Shown piece after piece: positions 60,824 through 64,000 of a DNA stretch of 64,000 nucleotides (within the stretch, counting starts at the first letter, position 1; every line of letters starts with the position of its first letter). The notes under the pieces were generated by a model. That model did not search any database. It saw only the letters and a list, made by a program, of their open reading frames with translations, and was not told the origin of the DNA. The translations under genes and the position numbers were made by a program. Origin of the DNA: CAJXVY01 sp965660355 (lineage in GTDB: Bacteria > Actinomycetota > Actinomycetes > Actinomycetales > Microbacteriaceae); contig CBFHZN010000004.1 in the NCBI GenBank assembly GCA_965660355.1, positions 1-64,000 on the forward strand, in the 5' to 3' direction.

Positions 60824-61492
60824 CTAATCGAATAGCTTTTGTTCCGATTCTGGATTTATTAACCCCGGATGGTTATTTCTAACTGAACCAACGGCTTTGT
60901 TGACTTCATAAAAACTCAATGACTTGGCAATTTCATCAGACTGGCCAGATATTTCAGTCAGTAGATAATCTGAATCTTTCTCTGAATTCAGCCAGGAATC
61001 AATATCTTCAACCATCACAGGGTTTCGGTCATGAATGTGTTCAATTTCTTTAGCGGCGCTTTTGGTGATGATGCTCACGCTGTATTGATCACTAAGAGAA
61101 TTCGGTGGTTCGAAAACAGCTGCAAATAACAACAATTTATCGGAGTGAATAAAATACGGAGTTTTAGCAGAACCTTCAGTCATCCATTCGAAATACCCAC
61201 TTGCTGGAACTAAACCCCTGCGGGATTTAAGTGAGGCTTTGAAGCTGGGTTTTTCAGCGATAGTTTCAATTCGAGCGTTAATAAGTGGAGAACTTGGTGG
61301 TTTTATTGCCCAGGAGGGGATGATGCCCCAAGACGCAGCTATTAGTTCTTGAGAGGCAAGATTTACAACCATTGGTATTTGTTGGGTCGGAGCCAAATTG
61401 AAACTTGGCAAATTTCCCTCGAAGTTGTTTTTGATAGAAAGCTCTTCACTGAGCTGGTCACTGGTTTTTGAAACAACGAACCTGCCACACAT
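60824..61492 (-). CDS. yedK: SOS response-associated (SRAP/HMCES/YedK) protein
   Basis: 222-residue SRAP protein that forms a covalent bond with abasic sites in single-stranded DNA. MCGRF places the crosslinking C2 after Met removal; N72 in NARIET, E102 in GYFEW and H154 in HIHDRNPV match the active site. The ATG lies two bases after the dedA stop, so the two genes are co-transcribed. It ends 33 bases before the SOS box and points toward it. Confidence 0.93.
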   Translation of the reverse strand: MCGRFVVSKTSDQLSEELSIKNNFEGNLPSFNLAPTQQIPMVVNLASQELIAASWGIIPSWAIKPPSSPLINARIETIAEKPSFKASLKSRRGLVPASGYFEWMTEGSAKTPYFIHSDKLLLFAAVFEPPNSLSDQYSVSIITKSAAKEIEHIHDRNPVMVEDIDSWLNSEKDSDYLLTEISGQSDEIAKSLSFYEVNKAVGSVRNNHPGLINPESEQKLFD

Positions 61493-61494
61493 TT

Positions 61495-62130
61495 TTAGTC
61501 TGAGATCCTATTGCTGAATTTTTCCAGGAGTTTTTTAGCTATTGCGATTAGCCCAAGAGATGCAAGCAGGATGCCAACTGCAATCAGTGACCCAAATCTC
61601 AAGTTTTCACTTAGCAGTTCATAGCTCTCTCGAGCTAAGAAACCAACCCCAACATAGAGTGATGCCCAGATGGTGCAGGCTGCAAAGGTCCAGCTAATAA
61701 AAACCTTATAGGGCATTCTGGTGGCCCCGGCAACTGCTGGTACAACGCTGTGCAAAACAGGCAAAAACCTTGAAATAAACACAGCAACACCGCCGCGCCG
61801 AGCAACGAATTTCTCTGCCCTGTCCCACCGGCTTTGGCCAATTGCTTTACCCAATCTGGTGTTTCTAACCTTTGGCCCAAGCCAGTAGCCAATTGAGTAG
61901 CCTATGGTTTCACCAACTAGTGATCCAATCAACACCGCCATTAGTAACCATCCAAAGTCTCCCCAATCCAACACACCGGTTGAGGCCACCAAAACAACGG
62001 TGTCTCCGGGGATAACAAGGCCAAGCAGGATAGTGGTCTCAAGCATGATTGCAAGACCGGCAAGTAGGTTTCGAATACCTGGATGCACGCCTTGAACGGC
62101 GTCTATAAACGCATCCACATATTCATTCAT
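61495..62130 (-). CDS. DedA-family membrane protein
   Basis: 211 residues with four to six spans. EGGTxx-type features are replaced by LVGETIGYSIGYWLG, and the ISRFLPVLHSVVPAVAGATRMPYKVF segment (with the conserved Arg and Gly-x2-Arg-Met) is diagnostic. Family members flip undecaprenyl phosphate or phospholipids. A TAGAAT box (62162-62167) and AAGGTGAG upstream suggest its own promoter. Confidence 0.9.
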   Translation of the reverse strand: MNEYVDAFIDAVQGVHPGIRNLLAGLAIMLETTILLGLVIPGDTVVLVASTGVLDWGDFGWLLMAVLIGSLVGETIGYSIGYWLGPKVRNTRLGKAIGQSRWDRAEKFVARRGGVAVFISRFLPVLHSVVPAVAGATRMPYKVFISWTFAACTIWASLYVGVGFLARESYELLSENLRFGSLIAVGILLASLGLIAIAKKLLEKFSNRISD

Positions 62131-62225
62131 CTCTAAATTTTCTCACCTTCTGGGTATGCAAATTCTAGTTTTCAGATCAAACTCAAAATCGTTGTTCAAC
62201 AAACACGTGGTTTTCACTGGTGGTA

Positions 62226-63005
62226 TCACAAAGAAGAGCTCAAAAGTTGAAGCCGCTTTCTGAATGATTTGAGTTTTTTAGTCTCTGCAACGTTTACACC
62301 TGGCCATTTTTTTACACCTCGCACACCCTGCAAACTAGATGCGCTCCAAACCTCGAGTCCCTCCAAGTCCTTTGGCTTGCAGTTTTCAGAGATGGTTTCA
62401 AATCCGGCCTGCTCGGCTAATTCAAATAACTCTTGACGAGTTATCGATTCCAACCAGTCTGTTGACTCGTCTGGCCCGCACAATGTGTTTTCTCTCCACC
62501 ACAAGATGCTGGAAAGTGCACCATCAGCGATGTATCCCTCCTTATCAAGTAACACCGCCTCATCCGCACCGTGCAGGTTTGCTTTTCTTCGAAGTTGCTG
62601 GCACAGAGATAGATCTGGACCTTTCACCAGTGGTTTTTCTCTTGGGTCAGGTTCTGGGTAGGTCCAAAGGTCTAAAAACTCGGTGCGTTTAGGTGCCTCT
62701 CGAATTCGAAGAAAAAGTTTTTGACCCAAAGAGCTATTTTTTCTGAACTCTATTCTGGGAAACCATTCACCAGATTTTGGAATTGCTTCTCTAACAGCAT
62801 CAAAAAAAGAGTCAAAGGTTTCATCATCGATTGTTTGTTCTTGATTTACCCAGTTTTTAAACCTTGAAAAGTGTTTCTCAAGGGATCTAACCCGGCCATT
62901 ATCAACCAACCAAGAGTCAGCGACAGTGAGAGCGGTTTTGTCTGTTTTGACAAAGTTGATAAGTTCTCCTGAGTCAAAGACTAGGAAATCACCTTCCACG
63001 CTCAC
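62226..63005 (-). CDS. pabC: Aminotransferase class IV (aminodeoxychorismate lyase-like)
   Basis: 259-residue PLP enzyme of fold type IV. The PLP Lys is probably in QLRRKANLHGADEAVLLD, and WSASSLQGVRGV corresponds to the phosphate-binding end. It would split aminodeoxychorismate to p-aminobenzoate. The GTG start has GGAGGAA at eight bases. Placed back to back with pabB, 51 bases apart, which supports the role. Confidence 0.78.
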   Translation of the reverse strand: MSVEGDFLVFDSGELINFVKTDKTALTVADSWLVDNGRVRSLEKHFSRFKNWVNQEQTIDDETFDSFFDAVREAIPKSGEWFPRIEFRKNSSLGQKLFLRIREAPKRTEFLDLWTYPEPDPREKPLVKGPDLSLCQQLRRKANLHGADEAVLLDKEGYIADGALSSILWWRENTLCGPDESTDWLESITRQELFELAEQAGFETISENCKPKDLEGLEVWSASSLQGVRGVKKWPGVNVAETKKLKSFRKRLQLLSSSL

Positions 63006-63056
63006 AGTAGATTCCTCCGTTCCTGGTTCTAGACTACGAGGCTAGGGATAGAGAAA

Positions 63057-64000
63057 ATGCTATTTAAAGAGAAGTTATCAAACTGGTGGTACAACCCAGA
63101 CGATGTTTACCTTTCTCTTTACGGTTCTTTACCCAACAGCTTTTATTTTGATCGCTCTGAAAACCCTCAACCTTATTCAGTGATTGGCTCGGGCGAGGCT
63201 TTTGAATTTTCATCTTTCGAAGAACTGGATTTGATTCCCTCTGATGATTTACAAGACCTTCCGTTTGAATTCAGACCAGGTGTGGTGGTGGCTTTGAACT
63301 ATGAGATGGGACTTGCTCACATGGGCTTAGGGGAGGGCGGGGTCTCTCGAGGAATCAAAGTTGATCGAGCAATGGTTTTTGGTCATCAAGAAAGAGCGTG
63401 TTGGCTTATTGGTGATTTTTCAAACCAATGGGAATTTGATAATTGGAAGCATTCTGTGTTTCTGAGAATTGCCCTGACCGGTGGGGAGTCCCTAACCATG
63501 AATGGGGAGATTAGTTCTGAACTGAGCTCTCGTTTTTCTAAAAGCGATTATTTACAGGCGGTTGAGAACTGCAAAAAACAGATTGAGCTGGGGGAGAGTT
63601 ATCAACTTTGCCTAACAACTCAGTTAAAAGGAAAATTAGATTCTGATCCAAAACTTGTTTTTTATAAATTGAAAAAAAATCACCCTGCCCCCTTTGCATC
63701 GTTTATCAATTTTGGGGATGTTCAACTAATCTCAATTTCTCCTGAATTGTTCTTTTCATCCTCGGCGGGAGTTTTGAAATCATCTCCCATCAAGGGAACA
63801 AGACCCAGATCCAAAAACCACTCAGAGGACAAGCAAATCAGTGATTCGCTTTTGAATAACGATAAAGAACGAGCTGAAAATCTGATGATTGTGGATTTGG
63901 TAAGAAATGATTTCAGTAAGGTTTCAGAAATTGACTCGGTGGTTACCGAGAAATTATTTGAACTAAAAAGTTTTAGTAGTGTCCATCAGCTGGTTTCGAC
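63057..64000 (+). CDS. pabB: Aminodeoxychorismate synthase component I-like, 3' truncated
   Basis: 314 complete codons are visible before the window ends. The chorismate-binding domain begins near residue 160 (YLQAVENCKKQIELGESYQLCL). SPIKGTRPR, the ERAENLMIVDLVRND active-site helix and the start of the next conserved strand are in order. It could also be an anthranilate or isochorismate synthase; the divergent pabC favours p-aminobenzoate. A TAGGGA box (63043-63048) eight bases before ATG may be a leaderless promoter. Confidence 0.85.
   Translation, partial: MLFKEKLSNWWYNPDDVYLSLYGSLPNSFYFDRSENPQPYSVIGSGEAFEFSSFEELDLIPSDDLQDLPFEFRPGVVVALNYEMGLAHMGLGEGGVSRGIKVDRAMVFGHQERACWLIGDFSNQWEFDNWKHSVFLRIALTGGESLTMNGEISSELSSRFSKSDYLQAVENCKKQIELGESYQLCLTTQLKGKLDSDPKLVFYKLKKNHPAPFASFINFGDVQLISISPELFFSSSAGVLKSSPIKGTRPRSKNHSEDKQISDSLLNNDKERAENLMIVDLVRNDFSKVSEIDSVVTEKLFELKSFSSVHQLVS

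Noticed and set aside
1..64000. Mobile elements, CRISPR arrays, prophage, toxin-antitoxin pairs
   Set aside because: No transposase, integrase, spaced short repeats, phage proteins or paired small toxin genes were recognised on either strand.

Overview
The window reads as chromosomal DNA of a small-genome actinobacterium, most likely a freshwater Microbacteriaceae lineage of the Rhodoluna/Aquiluna type. This is an inference from gene order and family membership: clpP1-clpP2-clpX next to divergent valS/ileS; folC-DUF4233-ndk; rne-rplU-rpmA-obg-proB-proA-nadD-rsfS; a group II truncated haemoglobin; a fused MrpA/B; an actinobacterial LexA box. G+C looks moderate by eye rather than high. Genes are packed very tightly, with ATGA/TGATG/TAATG overlaps inside operons and five convergent pairs whose stop codons overlap. 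Many start codons are TTG, and several genes seem to be transcribed without a leader. No insertion sequence, prophage, CRISPR array or rRNA was seen. The sequence carries two runs of N inside mrpA, each flanked by an exact direct duplication, which look like assembly artefacts.

Layout. 1-559: end of a short-chain dehydrogenase. 560-876: leader region. 877-7159: Mrp Na+/H+ antiporter operon mrpA(B)-C-D-E-F-G. 7238-14776: accessory-looking cluster (CDP-alcohol phosphatidyltransferase, flippase-like membrane protein, GT4 glycosyltransferase, inositol-monophosphatase-like enzyme, then a reversed FkbM methyltransferase, a zinc-less alcohol-dehydrogenase-like protein, a degenerate pterin synthase homologue, a methyltransferase and a RibD-type reductase). 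14829-23280 on the minus strand: CorC-type protein, ABC-2 exporter, putA, a small protein, thioredoxin, a drug/metabolite transporter. 23332-33925: msrA, ssb, ettA, tesB, a conserved hypothetical, glbO, mscS, pepN, a CPA2 antiporter, rpiB and nei. 33928-38097: two tRNAs, tig and the Clp protease genes. 38090-46587: valS, ileS, folC, DUF4233, ndk, VKOR. 46771-54847: rne, ribosomal proteins L21/L27, obg, proline biosynthesis, nadD, rsfS, tRNA-Ala. 54902-57222: a hydroquinone-type dioxygenase/esterase pair and a Bax-inhibitor-like protein. 57244-62130: an SOS-linked group (second DnaE, DUF6504, a perfect LexA-type palindrome, SRAP protein, DedA). 62226-64000: pabC-like and a truncated pabB-like gene for folate.

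How they work together. Most genes are housekeeping: protein quality control (tig, Clp), aminoacylation, RNA decay, ribosome assembly, proline synthesis and breakdown, folate, NAD and nucleotide metabolism. The Mrp complex and the CPA2 antiporter handle cation homeostasis. The most promising undescribed system is the 7.2-14.8 kb cluster, which joins membrane glycolipid-type enzymes with pterin/flavin-precursor-type enzymes that have lost canonical active-site residues. The second item of interest is the SOS island around the palindrome at 60767-60790.
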